In this document: positions 36,082 to 46,376 of the stretch, one piece after another | Layout of the letters: each line of letters opens with the position of its first letter | How positions within the stretch are numbered: position 1 is the stretch's first letter | Assembly (NCBI RefSeq): GCF_004197395.1 | Contig: NZ_SELS01000020.1 | Coordinates: 84,805 to 148,804 of the forward strand | From: Paraburkholderia sp. UYCP14C | GTDB taxonomy: Bacteria; Pseudomonadota; Gammaproteobacteria; Burkholderiales; Burkholderiaceae | Reading direction: 5' to 3' | DNA: 64,000 bases | Notes under the pieces: generated by a model | Seen by the model: the letters and a program-made list of their open reading frames with translations, nothing else | Database searches by the model: none | Told to the model about the DNA's origin: nothing | Program-made: the position numbers and the translations under genes

Positions 36082-37635
36082 TTAGCTCTTGTTCGCAGAC
36101 ATGGCACCCTGGCTGTTCGTGCCGCCGAACAGTTGCGTCAGGTACTGCGCGTTGTTGTTCATCGTCGCCATCAGCGTGTTGAGGGCGGTGAACTGCGCGT
36201 TGTACTGGCTGGTGAGCTGCGCCTCATAATCCGACAGAGTCGATTGCTGTGTCGAGAGACTCGTCAGGTCGTTGTTGAGTGCCGTAGTGCGAGTCGCGAT
36301 CGCGCCGCCCGTCGCGAGATAGCTCGTGATGTTGGTGTTGAGCTGCTCGGCCACGCCATTGGTCGAATTGAAGAGCGTGGCAACCGTCGACTGGTTGTTC
36401 TGCAGCGCCGAGCTGAGCTGCGTATTATCAACCGACAGGGAGCCGTCGGCTTGCAGCGTGATACCGATTGAGGCGAGGCTCGTTGTATTGGTGCCGGTTT
36501 TCACGCCATTTGCGACGATCGACGCGAGGCTGTTCTGGATCATGTTCAGCGTCGAGTCGCCAAGCAGCGCGCCTTGCGACGTGGAACTGGAGCTATATGC
36601 CGTCAGCGTACCCATCGTCGTGACGAGTGTGTTGTACAGGCTCACGAAATTGTCGATCGTCGACAGCTGTGCGGTGGTGTTCTGCGAGACCGTCAGGTTC
36701 TGCGTCGTGCTGCCGACTGCAGCCTGCGTGAGATTCAGCGTCACGCCGGACAGCGCCGACGTCACCGTGTTGGTCGAACTGGTCGCCGCAGTGCCGTCGA
36801 CCGTGATGTAGGCGTTCTGGGCGGCGGTGGTTTGCGTCCAGCCGGCCGTGCCTGTCGTTGTATTCGCTGCGCCCGACGTCAGCGTCGATTGCGAAGCCGT
36901 GCCGCTGGTTGTCCCATCGCCCGCCTTCGAGGTGACGGCAAGACTGTTCAGCGGGTCGCTCGCATTGGTGTCGCTGACCGACACGTTGATGACGTTCGAC
37001 GCGCCGGTCGAGCTGGAGTGCAGCACGAGGTGCGCACCATCCACGCCGGTGACGACCGAGGCAGTGATGCCCGGGTTGTTGCTTGCCGAATTGATCGCCG
37101 CGGCAATGCCCGCGACCGTGTTGTTCGTGCTATCAATGCTGATGGTGGTCGACTTGCCGCCCACGGACAGCGTCATCGTGCCGGTGCCGAGCGTGGTAGA
37201 GGGCGGATTGAAGGCCTGCGAGGAGAGCACCTGGGCCGTGGCGATCTGCGTGACGCCAATCGCATACGTGCCGGCGACTGCGCCGCTCGCGGCAGTCGCG
37301 GTCAGTCCGCTGCCGTCGGCAGTCGCCGTGAACTGGTTCAACGTGGTGCCGTTGGAAAGCGACGTGAGACCAGCCTGTAGTGCGGAGAGCCCCGCGGACA
37401 GCGTGCCGTACGCGGAGATTGCCGTGTTGTCCTGCGTCGCCTTCGCACTGAGCGCCGCAGCCTGGCCGGCGATCTTCGAGTTGACGAGTGCGGTCACCAG
37501 AGAGCTCACGTCCATCGACGAATTACCGGTCGAGCCGCTGATGATCGACTGCGCGGCCTGCTGCAACGCCGTGTTACTGGCGGCGGCGGCGCTACTGGCG
37601 AGCGAACTTACGCTCGACGAGGATACGGTGGACAT
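36082..37635 (-). CDS. fliD: Flagellar filament cap protein FliD (HAP2)
   Basis: FliD forms the filament cap on which flagellin folds. The N-terminal part contains MDVSSLVTALVNSKIAGQAAAL and the C-terminal domain GGAIATRTTALNNDLTSLSTQQSTLSDYEAQLTSQYNAQFTALNTLMATMNNNAQYLTQLFGG, which is the conserved FliD C-terminus. 517 residues with a variable Thr/Ser/Ala-rich core. It follows fliC after a hairpin-rich 146-base spacer. Confidence 0.96.
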   Translation of the reverse strand: MSTVSSSSVSSLASSAAAASNTALQQAAQSIISGSTGNSSMDVSSLVTALVNSKIAGQAAALSAKATQDNTAISAYGTLSAGLSALQAGLTSLSNGTTLNQFTATADGSGLTATAASGAVAGTYAIGVTQIATAQVLSSQAFNPPSTTLGTGTMTLSVGGKSTTISIDSTNNTVAGIAAAINSASNNPGITASVVTGVDGAHLVLHSSSTGASNVINVSVSDTNASDPLNSLAVTSKAGDGTTSGTASQSTLTSGAANTTTGTAGWTQTTAAQNAYITVDGTAATSSTNTVTSALSGVTLNLTQAAVGSTTQNLTVSQNTTAQLSTIDNFVSLYNTLVTTMGTLTAYSSSSTSQGALLGDSTLNMIQNSLASIVANGVKTGTNTTSLASIGITLQADGSLSVDNTQLSSALQNNQSTVATLFNSTNGVAEQLNTNITSYLATGGAIATRTTALNNDLTSLSTQQSTLSDYEAQLTSQYNAQFTALNTLMATMNNNAQYLTQLFGGTNSQGAMSANKS

Positions 37636-37694
37636 GGACAGGCTCCGGGGTTCGGTGATGTCGCGTGAATCGGGTCAAACCTGAAACGATACCA

Positions 37695-37764
37695 GGGAGG
37701 CAAGCCTCCCCGTCATGCTGGTGTCCCGCGCGCCTGGCAGTGCGCACTGCCAGGCGCGCGGGAC
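37695..37764. terminator. Two strong hairpins between fliC and fliD, including a 42-bp palindrome
   Basis: 37723-37764 is a perfect 42-bp palindrome (21-bp arms, starting GTCCCGCGCGCC). A second hairpin, GGGAGG-CAAG-CCTCCC, lies at 37695-37710. Neither has a T-run on the - strand, so they may protect the fliC mRNA 3' end or attenuate rather than fully stop transcription into fliD. Confidence 0.6.
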
Positions 37765-37781
37765 GGTTACTGCGCGAAGCC

Positions 37782-39197
37782 TTACTGCAGGAGCTTCAGG
37801 ACTTGCTGCGGGATCGAGTTCGCTTGCGCGAGCACCGAGATACCAGCTTGTTGCAGCACTTGCGATTTGCTCAGGTTAGCCGTTTCCTGTGCGAAGTTGG
37901 CGTCCTGGATTTGCGACTGCGCGGTCGACAGGTCGGTCGACTGTGCTTGCTGCGTCGTGCCGATCGCGGTGAAGCGGTTTTGTGCAGCACCCAGGTTTGC
38001 CTGGATGTTGTTGATCGTGTTCAGCGCGTCGTCGATCGATTCCATCGCGCTGTTCGCGCCCTGGACCGTGCTGACGTTGATCTGGTCAACGGTTTGCGTC
38101 GTGGCGGTCGAGCTAGCCTTCCAGTTGCCTTGCGTGACGCCGGCGGGCGTGATCTTGCCAGCCGTCGCGCCAGCCGGTGCCACATAGCCGAGGCCGGTGG
38201 TGACCGTCAGGCTGGACGGCGACAGCTGGTTGCCGCTCTGGTCCCAGAACGTATAGCCCGTGTTGCCGTCCGACTTCACCGTGACCGACGTGATGGTGTT
38301 GGTCACGCCAGGGGCTGCGTCTACGCCCGTCGCCGGATCGATGTTAAGGCCACCAATCGTACCCAGCACCGTGCCTGCCGTGACACCGCCGACGTTGGCC
38401 GCATTGATTGCGGTCGATTCCTTGCCGACGTTCAGCGCGCCGCCGGCGTTGATCGTGAGCGTACCGGTGGTATTGGTGAGCAGGGAGGTAGCACCACCCG
38501 CCGTCGGGTCGAACGACAGGGCGTTGCCGTTCTGGTCGGTGTACGAGAAGCCACCCTTGCCGTTAGCGAGGACGTTGATCTGGGTCATCTCGGTGCCCGT
38601 CGAGGTGCCCGGAGTCCATGCGGCGCCGGTCGAGTCCAGCGAGACGTTCAGGCTGGCGATCTGCGCGCCTGCTTGCACGGCATTGCCACCCAGCGATGCT
38701 GCGCTGACGTTCTGGGCCATGTTCAGGCTGATCGTCTGGCCGACGTTGGCGCCGACCTGGAACGACACGGCGCCGAGCGAGCCGTTCAGGATGTTCATGC
38801 CGTTATACGTCGTCTGCGACGCGATACGGTTCACTTCCTGGATTTGCTGCGTGACTTCCTGTTGCAGAGCGGCACGATCGGTGTCCGTCATCGCACCGTT
38901 CGAAGCTTGCACCGCAAGCTGACGGATACGCTGCAGGCTGTTGGTCAGCGAGGACAGACCCGATGCTGCGGTCTGCACCATCGACACACCGTCGTTCGCG
39001 TTCGACACACCCTGATTCAGACCGTTGATCTGGGTCTGCATGATGTTCGAGATCGCCAGACCGGCAGCGTCGTCCGCTGCGCTGTTGATGCGCTTGCCCG
39101 ACGAGAGACGGGTGATGGCCTGCGACAGTGCGTTTTGCGAACCGCTCAGGTTTTGCTGCGCGACCAGCGAGTTGATATTGCTATTGATTCCCAGCAT
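37782..39197 (-). CDS. fliC: Flagellin FliC
   Basis: Flagellin, the filament subunit exported and polymerised outside the cell. The N-terminal D0/D1 region is textbook (MLGINSNINSLVAQQNLSGSQ, then ITRLSSGKRINSAADDAAGLAIS) and the C-terminus is DLSTAQSQIQDANFAQETANLSKSQVLQQAGISVLAQANSIPQQVLKLLQ. The central D2/D3 domain is variable. 471 residues. The ATG at 39197 follows AGGAGAG; an in-frame Met 7 codons upstream is less likely. A near-perfect sigma28 promoter lies about 95 bases upstream. It is the only flagellin gene in the window. Confidence 0.98.
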   Translation of the reverse strand: MLGINSNINSLVAQQNLSGSQNALSQAITRLSSGKRINSAADDAAGLAISNIMQTQINGLNQGVSNANDGVSMVQTAASGLSSLTNSLQRIRQLAVQASNGAMTDTDRAALQQEVTQQIQEVNRIASQTTYNGMNILNGSLGAVSFQVGANVGQTISLNMAQNVSAASLGGNAVQAGAQIASLNVSLDSTGAAWTPGTSTGTEMTQINVLANGKGGFSYTDQNGNALSFDPTAGGATSLLTNTTGTLTINAGGALNVGKESTAINAANVGGVTAGTVLGTIGGLNIDPATGVDAAPGVTNTITSVTVKSDGNTGYTFWDQSGNQLSPSSLTVTTGLGYVAPAGATAGKITPAGVTQGNWKASSTATTQTVDQINVSTVQGANSAMESIDDALNTINNIQANLGAAQNRFTAIGTTQQAQSTDLSTAQSQIQDANFAQETANLSKSQVLQQAGISVLAQANSIPQQVLKLLQ

Positions 39198-39289
39198 TTG
39201 AGGCTCTCCTGTGGGCAAGTGCCCGTTACACGCCAGTTGGGGCGAACAGCAGAGGCACCTTTGTTCAGTTGCCTGCCGCCTTGAAATTG

Positions 39290-39316
39290 TTATCGACCGG
39301 TAAAAAGGAAACTTTA
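39290..39316 (-). promoter_or_regulatory. Sigma28 (FliA) promoter of fliC
   Basis: On the - strand TAAAGTTT (perfect -35), 11 bases, then GTCGATAA (7 of 8 match at -10). This is the best sigma28 match in the window. Confidence 0.92.
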
Positions 39317-39610
39317 GGCGTCGCTCACCCTGGATTCAGTGCCACGCCCCTAGGGTCGAGGCGCAATAGGTCTTGCCTGGAGAAGCGCTTTCAATCAGGA
39401 CCCGTCGGAGAAGCTTCTAGAACGGGGCGCCGCAGCAAGGACTCATAAGCCGGTGCGGTAGCGCCGGGTTACACGAGTGACCTCATGAACCGGAAAACAA
39501 AAACGGATCCGCGGGAACCGAGTGATGTTCTCCATTTCGAAAGCGAATCCGTGGCGATGTATTCGGACATCAACCCACCCGGACTATAAAAAAATAGGTG
39601 CGCGTAAAAG
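39317..39610. other. Non-coding stretch between the fliC promoter and the cheZ terminator
   Basis: About 300 bases with no convincing gene, RNA or repeat. A frame open on the - strand across part of it is the antisense-type continuation of cheZ sequence and has no family features. Confidence 0.4.
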
Positions 39611-39652
39611 CGGTAAGAGCCCGCCTCCTCGAGGGAGAGCGGGCTCTTACCG
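39611..39652 (-). terminator. Terminator of the motA-cheZ operon
   Basis: Perfect 14-bp stem CGGTAAGAGCCCGC (39611-39624) with 39639-39652, loop of 14, followed on the - strand by TTTTACG. It is 44 bases after the cheZ stop; the + side has only GTTTATA. Confidence 0.85.
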
Positions 39653-39695
39653 TTTATACCCACATATAAATCACTGAGTTTGACTAAGTAATTTT

Positions 39696-40406
39696 TTAGA
39701 AACCCAAGCTCGCGAGCAGATCGTCGACCTGCGATTGGTCCTGCACCACATCGGTCTTGCCTTCCGGGTTGATCTGCGGACCGTTGAGCAGATGCTCGGG
39801 GCTGCCCGTCGGCGACACCTCGGCCGCCAGCGCCGCCGCGTTGGCCGCGAACTTCTCGCGGCGCTCGAGCGCGATGTTCTCGACCAGCACGCCGAGCAGT
39901 TGCTGCTCGATCAGATAGACGACGTCGGTGATCTTCTTGATCACCTGGCCGGTCAGATCCTGGAAGTCCTGCGCGAGCATGATCTCCATCAGCTGCGAGT
40001 TGGTCGCGCCGGTTGCCTCGGGCACGCCGCGCAGAAAGGTGCGCGTGTCGTTCATCAGCGCGCGCACTTCCTCGCGCTCGATCGGCGCCGCGTACCACTG
40101 CTCCCAGCGCGCGTCGAGCGTGCCCGCGTCTTTCTGCAACTGCTCCTGGATCGGCTTCGCGATGTCGATCGCCGACAGCACGCGCTCGGCCGCCTGCTCG
40201 GTCATGTTGGCGATGTACTTCAGACGATCGCGTGCATCGGGCACGGCTTCGGCCGCGCGCTCGACGTGCTTGTCGAGTCCGAGCTCGCGCATCGAATCGC
40301 GCAGCGTGCGCGTCAGTTGTCCGATGCGAGCGAGGATGCGGTCCGACGCGAAGTCGCCGCTGTCGTTGCCCGCTTCGTCGCCAGGCGTTTGGGTCGGCGG
40401 CGTCAC
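39696..40406 (-). CDS. cheZ: CheY-phosphate phosphatase CheZ
   Basis: CheZ dephosphorylates CheY-P to end the tumbling signal. The 236-residue product shows the catalytic helix (LAQDFQDLTGQVIKKI, with the Asp and Gln of the DxxxQ active site) and the C-terminal CheY-tethering helix (QVDDLLASLGF). It is the last gene of the chemotaxis operon, one base after cheY. Confidence 0.97.
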   Translation of the reverse strand: MTPPTQTPGDEAGNDSGDFASDRILARIGQLTRTLRDSMRELGLDKHVERAAEAVPDARDRLKYIANMTEQAAERVLSAIDIAKPIQEQLQKDAGTLDARWEQWYAAPIEREEVRALMNDTRTFLRGVPEATGATNSQLMEIMLAQDFQDLTGQVIKKITDVVYLIEQQLLGVLVENIALERREKFAANAAALAAEVSPTGSPEHLLNGPQINPEGKTDVVQDQSQVDDLLASLGF

Positions 40407-40407
40407 G

Positions 40408-40803
40408 TCAGCTCCCGGCTTTCGCCATCTTCTCGAGGATCTTGTTGAGCTTCTCGTCGAGCGTCGCGGCCGTGAACGGCTTGACGACGTAACCGCTCGC
40501 GCCGGCTTGCGCCGCGGCGATGATGTTTTCCTTCTTCGACTCGGCCGTCACCATCAGCACCGGCAGGTGCGTGAGGTTCGCGTCGGCGCGGATTTCCTTC
40601 AGCATCGCCAGACCGTCGAGGTTCGGCATGTTCCAGTCCGAGATCACGAACTCGTAGCTGCCGCTGCGCAGACGCGCGAGACCGGCCGCGCCGTCTTCCG
40701 CCTCGTCGACGTTCGAGTAGCCCAGCTCCTTCAGCAGGTTGCGGACGATCCGGCGCATCGTCGGAAAATCGTCAACCACCAGAATCTTCATTCCCTTATC
40801 CAT
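40408..40803 (-). CDS. cheY: Chemotaxis response regulator CheY
   Basis: CheY is the single-domain response regulator that binds FliM when phosphorylated. The 131-residue receiver domain shows the acidic pair VVDDF, the phospho-Asp in [15 protein letters not shown], the Thr in [11 protein letters not shown] and the Lys in YVVKPF. It is paired with cheZ. Confidence 0.98.
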   Translation of the reverse strand: MDKGMKILVVDDFPTMRRIVRNLLKELGYSNVDEAEDGAAGLARLRSGSYEFVISDWNMPNLDGLAMLKEIRADANLTHLPVLMVTAESKKENIIAAAQAGASGYVVKPFTAATLDEKLNKILEKMAKAGS

Positions 40804-40864
40804 TTCTATCCCTTTGCTTGATCCATGTTGCGGCGTTGAACCGCGTCATTCCATCCGGCACGCA

Positions 40865-41962
40865 TCATACCCGCTGAACGCGGTCGCCCATCGACGACAA
40901 ACGCGCCATCACGCGCCGGCTCATGTCCGGCAGCGCGGCGATTTCGTCGGCCGCGCCGAGCGCGATCGCCTCGCGCGGCATGCCGAACACGATGCAACTC
41001 GCTTCGTCCTGCGCCAGCGTGTACGCACCGGCCTTTTTCATCTCCAGCAGACCCGCCGCGCCGTCTCGCCCCATGCCGGTCAGAATCACGCCGACCGCGT
41101 TCTTGCCCGCATGTTGCGCGGCCGAGCGGAACAGCACATCGACCGACGGACGATGCCGGTTCACCGGCGGGTCGTCGGACAGATGCGCAATATAGTTCGC
41201 GCCGCTCCTCGCGAGCAACAGATGCGCGTGGCCCGGTGCGATGTACGCGTGCCCCGGCAACACGCGTTCGCCGTGCTCCGCTTCTTTAACGGTAATCCGG
41301 CACAAACCATTGAGGCGTTGCGCGAAAGATTTCGTAAAGCCCGGCGGCATGTGCTGCGCGATCAGCACCGCCGGCGCATCGGGCGGCAGCGGCACCAGCA
41401 CTTCGCGGATCGCTTCGGTGCCGCCGGTCGACGCGCCGACGATGATCAGCTTCTCGGTACTGAGCAGCGGGTTGTTGAAGAGCGGCGCGGAGCCGACCGG
41501 CGCATGCGTGGCCTGGGTGGCCGCATGCTGCGCGGGCGCCGCCTGGCGCACCCGCGCGCGGGCCGCCGCGCGAATCTTGTCGGCGAGCTTTTCCTGGTAG
41601 TCGAGCATGCCGTCGCGAATGCCGACCTTCGGCTTGGTCACGAAGTCGACCGCGCCGAGTTCGAGCGCGCGCAGCGTGATTTCGTTGCCGCGCTCGGTCA
41701 GCGACGACACCATCACGACCGGCATCGGCCGCAGGCGCATCAGCTTCTCGAGAAAGTCGAGGCCGTCCATGCGCGGCATTTCGACGTCGAGCGTCAGCAC
41801 GTCCGGGTTGTGCTGCTTGATGAGCTCGCGCGCGACGAGCGGATCGGGGGCAGTCGCCACCACCGTCATGTCCGGCTGGCCATTGATGATCTCGGTCATC
41901 AGGCTGCGGATCAGCGCCGAATCGTCGACGCACAATACCTTGATCTTTTGCACAGCGCTCAC
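40865..41962 (-). CDS. cheB: Protein-glutamate methylesterase CheB
   Basis: CheB demethylates and deamidates chemoreceptors for adaptation. The receiver domain ([14 protein letters not shown], phospho-Asp in [12 protein letters not shown]) is joined by a linker to the CheB esterase domain with the active serine in [11 protein letters not shown], the histidine in [11 protein letters not shown] and the aspartate near [10 protein letters not shown]. 365 residues. It overlaps cheD by 4 bases. Confidence 0.98.
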   Translation of the reverse strand: MSAVQKIKVLCVDDSALIRSLMTEIINGQPDMTVVATAPDPLVARELIKQHNPDVLTLDVEMPRMDGLDFLEKLMRLRPMPVVMVSSLTERGNEITLRALELGAVDFVTKPKVGIRDGMLDYQEKLADKIRAAARARVRQAAPAQHAATQATHAPVGSAPLFNNPLLSTEKLIIVGASTGGTEAIREVLVPLPPDAPAVLIAQHMPPGFTKSFAQRLNGLCRITVKEAEHGERVLPGHAYIAPGHAHLLLARSGANYIAHLSDDPPVNRHRPSVDVLFRSAAQHAGKNAVGVILTGMGRDGAAGLLEMKKAGAYTLAQDEASCIVFGMPREAIALGAADEIAALPDMSRRVMARLSSMGDRVQRV

Positions 41963-42678
41963 GCCTCCTCTGTGGTTCTGGCGTTGTTTGGATTAGTCGG
42001 GCGCGGGCTCGCGCCGAACAGTTCGATTCTCGGCCGCGGGGGAGCGGCGGCCGGCTTCGCGAACAGCTCGACCCGCTTGCGCGCGGCGGCGAGCCGCTCG
42101 GCGCGCGCTTCGGCGCTTTGCCGCACCAGCGCCTGTTCGCGCTCGGCGACGCCCGCTTCCTGCTGCAAGCGCAATTTCTTCACCATCACCTGTCCGGTGC
42201 GCGGCATGAATGCGACCTTGCGCGGATGCGAGCCCTGCAGGTCCTCGGCGACGATGCGGATCTTTTCGGTGGCCAGATAGCGGCGCACGAACTCCGAGTT
42301 GCGATCGCCGATGTTCATCGTCGTCATCCCCGCGAGCACCGCGCCGCCGCCGAACACCTTGGCCTCGAAGCGCTCGCGCCGCCCGCCCGCCTTGATCAGT
42401 TCGTTGATCAGCACTTCCATCGCGTAGGCGCCGTAGCGCATCGAGTCCGACGCGGCCTGCGCGACGTCGGCGCCGTCGTCGGGCAGCATGAAGTGATTCA
42501 TGCCGCCGATGCCCGCGGTGCGATCCTGGATGCAGGCCGCGACGCACGAGCCGAGCACGGTCACGAGCACCATGTCTTCGCCCGTCGTGTAAAACTCGTT
42601 GGGCAACAGCTTCACGCCGGGGCGCTGGAAGTGGTTGTCGTAGTACAGGTTCGAAGCGATCGGCAGCGTGCTGCTCAT
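41959..42678 (-). CDS. cheD: Chemoreceptor glutamine deamidase CheD
   Basis: CheD deamidates glutamines in chemoreceptors. The catalytic cysteine and histidine are visible in [27 protein letters not shown], followed by a Thr-containing region ([21 protein letters not shown]). 239 residues, with a basic and Ala/Pro-rich C-terminal tail of about 60 residues. It overlaps both cheR and cheB by 4 bases. Confidence 0.97.
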   Translation of the reverse strand: MSSTLPIASNLYYDNHFQRPGVKLLPNEFYTTGEDMVLVTVLGSCVAACIQDRTAGIGGMNHFMLPDDGADVAQAASDSMRYGAYAMEVLINELIKAGGRRERFEAKVFGGGAVLAGMTTMNIGDRNSEFVRRYLATEKIRIVAEDLQGSHPRKVAFMPRTGQVMVKKLRLQQEAGVAEREQALVRQSAEARAERLAAARKRVELFAKPAAAPPRPRIELFGASPRPTNPNNARTTEEA

Positions 42679-43637
42679 GCGGCCACCCCGCTCGCTTGAT
42701 GCGCGTCATGCGCGGTGGCGCGCGACGGCGCGCGCGAGCCGCCGGCGTCGCGCGTCAGTTCGTAGACGGTCTGACCGCGCAGCCGGAACGCCTGCGTCAC
42801 GTACGTGAAGTTTTCCGAATGGCCGGCGAACAGCAGACCGCCCGGCTTCATCAGCGGCTCGAAGCGCGTGAGCACCTGCGCCTGGGTCGGCTTGTCGAAA
42901 TAGATCATCACGTTGCGGCAGAAGATCGCGTCGAACTGCGTGCGCAACTGATAGTCGCGATCGGTCAGGTTCAATTGCTCGAAGCGCACGAGCGCGCGCA
43001 CTTCGGGACGCACCTTGACCATCCCCGCATGCGCGCCCGTGCCCTTCAGGAAGAAGCGCTTCAAGCGCTCGGGCGACAGGTGCTTGACCTGGTCGAACTG
43101 GTAGACGCCGGCCTCGGCTTTGGCGAGCACCTGGGTGTCGATGTCGGTGGCGAGCACCGACGCCTGGCGCGCGCCGCTGTCGCCGAGCGCTTCGATCAGC
43201 GTCATCGCGATCGAGTACGGCTCCTCGCCCGTCGATGCCGCCGAGCACCACACGGACACCGGTTGCGTGCGGCGCGGCACGAACTCGGCGAGGATCGGAA
43301 AGTGATGGGCTTCGCGGAAGAACGCGGTGAGGTTGGTGGTCAGCGCATTGGTGAACGCCTCCCACTCGGCCGGATCGTTTTCGGCTTCGAGCAGATCGAG
43401 ATACTGGCGGAACGTCTCGATGCCGCGTGCCCGCAAGCGGCGCGCGAGGCGGCTATACGCCATGTCGCGCTTGTGATCCGACAGCGAGATGCCCGCCGCG
43501 CGGTGAATCAGATCGCGGATGCGGCCGAAATCCGTCGCCGTGAATTCGAAATCGCGTCCCGTCTCGACGGACCTGCCCGGCTCTGTGCGGTCAGGCGCCG
43601 CCCGTGCGGGGCGTTGTGGTGCGCGCGTTGCCATCAT
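42675..43637 (-). CDS. cheR: Chemoreceptor methyltransferase CheR
   Basis: CheR uses S-adenosylmethionine to methylate receptor glutamates. The N-terminal helical domain ([37 protein letters not shown]) is followed by the SAM-binding domain ([39 protein letters not shown]). 320 residues. It overlaps cheD by 4 bases and lies 204 bases after the receptor gene. Confidence 0.98.
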   Translation of the reverse strand: MMATRAPQRPARAAPDRTEPGRSVETGRDFEFTATDFGRIRDLIHRAAGISLSDHKRDMAYSRLARRLRARGIETFRQYLDLLEAENDPAEWEAFTNALTTNLTAFFREAHHFPILAEFVPRRTQPVSVWCSAASTGEEPYSIAMTLIEALGDSGARQASVLATDIDTQVLAKAEAGVYQFDQVKHLSPERLKRFFLKGTGAHAGMVKVRPEVRALVRFEQLNLTDRDYQLRTQFDAIFCRNVMIYFDKPTQAQVLTRFEPLMKPGGLLFAGHSENFTYVTQAFRLRGQTVYELTRDAGGSRAPSRATAHDAHQASGVAA

Positions 43638-43841
43638 GAAAATTCCTGTCTGCGATATGAGCCGTCACGCTCGCCGCCCAGCCGGACTGCCTGGGAGGTA
43701 GGAATTGTCTTCGCGGGGTCGCGCCCTCCCGCGAATGCCACCGACATACGGCCGGCTCGCGACACGCGTGCTGCGCGTGCTTCGATGCTTCGCCCATCCG
43801 CGGGCGCGATGCCGGTTGACCACATGTCACTCTGCCGTTGC

Positions 43842-45698
43842 CTAAAACGTTTCCCAGTCCGCGTCCGAACTGGCCTTCGCCGTACTCGCCGCTGCGGCGC
43901 GCGCGGGTGTGTCGGTCGTGACGCGAGCCGCGGCTGCGGCCGGCCTGGGTTTCAGTGCCGGTTCGACACGTGCGGCTGCGTCGTGCTGGGCCGGGGCCGT
44001 CGCGGCCGCAGCGGCTGCCTTCGTTTCGTTGCTCGCGCCGACCGGGTTCACCGGAGCCGCCGCGCTAGACGCTTGCGGTGCGGCCTTGGCGAACTTCGCG
44101 GAACTCTGCGCACGCACCGCCGGCGCGCTCTGACGCGGCGCCGTGCCGCTCACCTTCCAGCCGCTCAGCACCGCCTGCAACTGTCGCGTCTGATCTTCGA
44201 GCGAGCCCGCCGCGGCCGCCGCCTGCTCGACCAGCGCGGCGTTCTGCTGCGTGACCGAATCCATCTGCACGACCGCGCGATTGACCTGCTCGATGCCGCC
44301 CGACTGCTCTTCCGACGCCGCGCTGATCTCGCCCATGATGTCGGTCACGCGCCGCACCGCCTGCACGATTTCGTCCATCGTCGTGCCCGCGCGGCCGACC
44401 AGCTCGGAGCCGCTCTTCACCTTGTCGGCCGAATCGCCGATCAGCTCCTTGATCTCCTTCGCGGCACTGGCGCTGCGCTGCGCGAGGCTGCGCACCTCGC
44501 CCGCGACGACCGCGAAACCGCGGCCCTGTTCGCCGGCGCGCGCGGCTTCGACCGCCGCGTTCAGCGCAAGGATGTTGGTCTGGAATGCGATGCCCTCGAT
44601 CACGCCGATGATGTCGACGACCTTGTTCGAACTGGTCGCGATTTCCTGCATCGTCGTCACGACCTGGCTCACCACGTCGCCGCCGCGCGTCGCGATGTCC
44701 GACGCGTTGACGGCGAGCTGGCTCGCCTGGCGCGCGTTCTCGGTGTTCTGCCGCACGGTGCCGGTCAGCTGATCCATGCTCGACGCGGTTTCCTGCAGCG
44801 ATGCGGCCTGCTGCTCGGTGCGCTGCGACAGGTCGGTGTTGCCCATCGCGATTTCACGCGCGCCGGTGTCGATCGATTCGGTGCCGGTGCGGACCGCGCG
44901 CACCATCGTCGCGAGGCTTTCCTGCATCCGCTTGATGCCCGCGAACAGGCGACCGATTTCGTTGTTGCTGGAAACATCGACCGGAGTGGACAGGTCGCCC
45001 GAGGCGATCCGCTCGAAGCATGCGGTCGCATCGTTCAGCGGCTGCACGATCAGCCCGCGCAGCGCGAAGCGGATGCCGACCACCACCAGCAGCGCGAACA
45101 CCGTGATCACGCTGATCAGCGTGATCATCAGCGACGCGTTCGACTGCGCGCTCGCCTCCTGATCGGCCACGCTCCGCTGCAGCGCCTGGATCACCGCGGC
45201 GGCCGCCGCGTCGTAGGCGATGAACATCGGGCTGATCTTCGTGTCCGCGACCGCGTGATACGCGTCGAGATTGTTCGCGTTCAGCGCGGCGAATTCGACG
45301 TCGACGCCGTCGTGCATCACCGTCGTATGCTTCGCGAGCACATCGTCGAGCAACGCCTGCTCGACGCCGTGCTTCGGCGCGTCGAGATACGCCTGCCAGC
45401 TCTGGTTGCCCTTGCCGAGCAGCTCCTGCGCGCGATCGAGCACCTTCTTCGCCTCGTCCGCGTTGCCGGCGGCCGTCAGCGTGTTGAAGCGATCGATCGC
45501 AATGCGCGAGCGCAGCAGATATGCCGACGCATCGTCGAGCGCATGAATCGCGACCAGTTCGCCGCGCGCGATGCGATCGAGCGAGCCGCTCGCGCGATTC
45601 AGCGCGCTCAGCCCAAGCGCGCCGACCACTACGGTCAGCGTCACCAGAAGAATCCCCACCATCGTCAACGACGTGCGGACCGACCACCTGCTCAGCAT
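43842..45698 (-). CDS. Methyl-accepting chemotaxis protein, Tar/Tsr type
   Basis: A transmembrane chemoreceptor of 618 residues. TM1 is at about residues 10-31 and TM2 at about 190-212 ([20 protein letters not shown]), with a four-helix periplasmic ligand domain between. HAMP follows ([19 protein letters not shown]), then the signalling hairpin with the invariant tip ([39 protein letters not shown]). An Ala/Pro-rich linker ends in DWETF, close to the NWETF peptide that tethers CheR and CheB. The ligand cannot be read from sequence. Confidence 0.96.
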   Translation of the reverse strand: MLSRWSVRTSLTMVGILLVTLTVVVGALGLSALNRASGSLDRIARGELVAIHALDDASAYLLRSRIAIDRFNTLTAAGNADEAKKVLDRAQELLGKGNQSWQAYLDAPKHGVEQALLDDVLAKHTTVMHDGVDVEFAALNANNLDAYHAVADTKISPMFIAYDAAAAAVIQALQRSVADQEASAQSNASLMITLISVITVFALLVVVGIRFALRGLIVQPLNDATACFERIASGDLSTPVDVSSNNEIGRLFAGIKRMQESLATMVRAVRTGTESIDTGAREIAMGNTDLSQRTEQQAASLQETASSMDQLTGTVRQNTENARQASQLAVNASDIATRGGDVVSQVVTTMQEIATSSNKVVDIIGVIEGIAFQTNILALNAAVEAARAGEQGRGFAVVAGEVRSLAQRSASAAKEIKELIGDSADKVKSGSELVGRAGTTMDEIVQAVRRVTDIMGEISAASEEQSGGIEQVNRAVVQMDSVTQQNAALVEQAAAAAGSLEDQTRQLQAVLSGWKVSGTAPRQSAPAVRAQSSAKFAKAAPQASSAAAPVNPVGASNETKAAAAAATAPAQHDAAARVEPALKPRPAAAAARVTTDTPARAAAASTAKASSDADWETF

Positions 45699-45759
45699 GT
45701 TGATGCTCCTTGTGCCGTGTTCCTGCTGTGTTCCTGCTGTGTACCGTTACTGCCTGCGC

Positions 45760-46287
45760 TCAGACGCCGAGCGTCTCGGTCAGCGCCATCTCGGAGCTGG
45801 TCATCAGCTTCTCGATGTCCATCAAGATCAGCATGCGGCCGTCGACCGTGCCGAGACCGGTCAGATACTCGGTCGTCAGCGTCGCGCCGAATTCCGGCGC
45901 CGGCATGATCTGGTCGACCGCGAGCGTCAACACGTCCGACACACCGTCCACCACCATGCCGACCACACGATGCGCGACGTTCAGGATGATCACGACGGTC
46001 TGATGGTCGTATTCGACGCGGCCCAGATGGAACTTGATGCGCATGTCGACGATCGGCACGATGATGCCGCGCAGATTGATCACGCCCTTGATGAACTCGG
46101 GTGCGTTGGCGATGCGCGTCACGTTGTCGTAGCCGCGGATTTCCTGAACCTTCAGGATGTCGATGCCGTACTCTTCCGCGCCGAGCGTGAAGACGAGGAA
46201 TTCCTGACCGCCGGCGTCCGCCTGCGCGTCGCGACGGCCATTGGCCCCGCCCGCGACGCTCGAATTGATGGATTGGACTTCTGCCAC
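45760..46287 (-). CDS. cheW: Chemotaxis coupling protein CheW
   Basis: CheW links CheA to chemoreceptors. The CheW domain is clear ([59 protein letters not shown]). I chose the GTG at 46287 (VAEVQSIN), which follows TTGGGGG; a longer in-frame Met at 46365 would overlap the end region of cheA's spacer and lacks family support. About 175 residues, typical. Confidence 0.95.
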   Translation of the reverse strand: MAEVQSINSSVAGGANGRRDAQADAGGQEFLVFTLGAEEYGIDILKVQEIRGYDNVTRIANAPEFIKGVINLRGIIVPIVDMRIKFHLGRVEYDHQTVVIILNVAHRVVGMVVDGVSDVLTLAVDQIMPAPEFGATLTTEYLTGLGTVDGRMLILMDIEKLMTSSEMALTETLGV

Positions 46288-46376
46288 GTTAGCCCCCAAA
46301 CGGTTGGGATGAATTGAGTTGAAGTTGTGTTGCGTTGTCTGTCGGTGCCGCGCCTGCTGCCGCATTCAGCGCACGG

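Noticed and set aside
45715-45745. Short tandem repeat (TGTGTTCCTGC twice) between the chemoreceptor and cheW
   Set aside because: Only two units; likely chance or minor slippage with no apparent role.
42696-45908. 1070-residue open frame antisense to cheR and the chemoreceptor gene
   Set aside because: Extreme Arg/His/Ala content, no recognisable domains, and both sense genes are certain.
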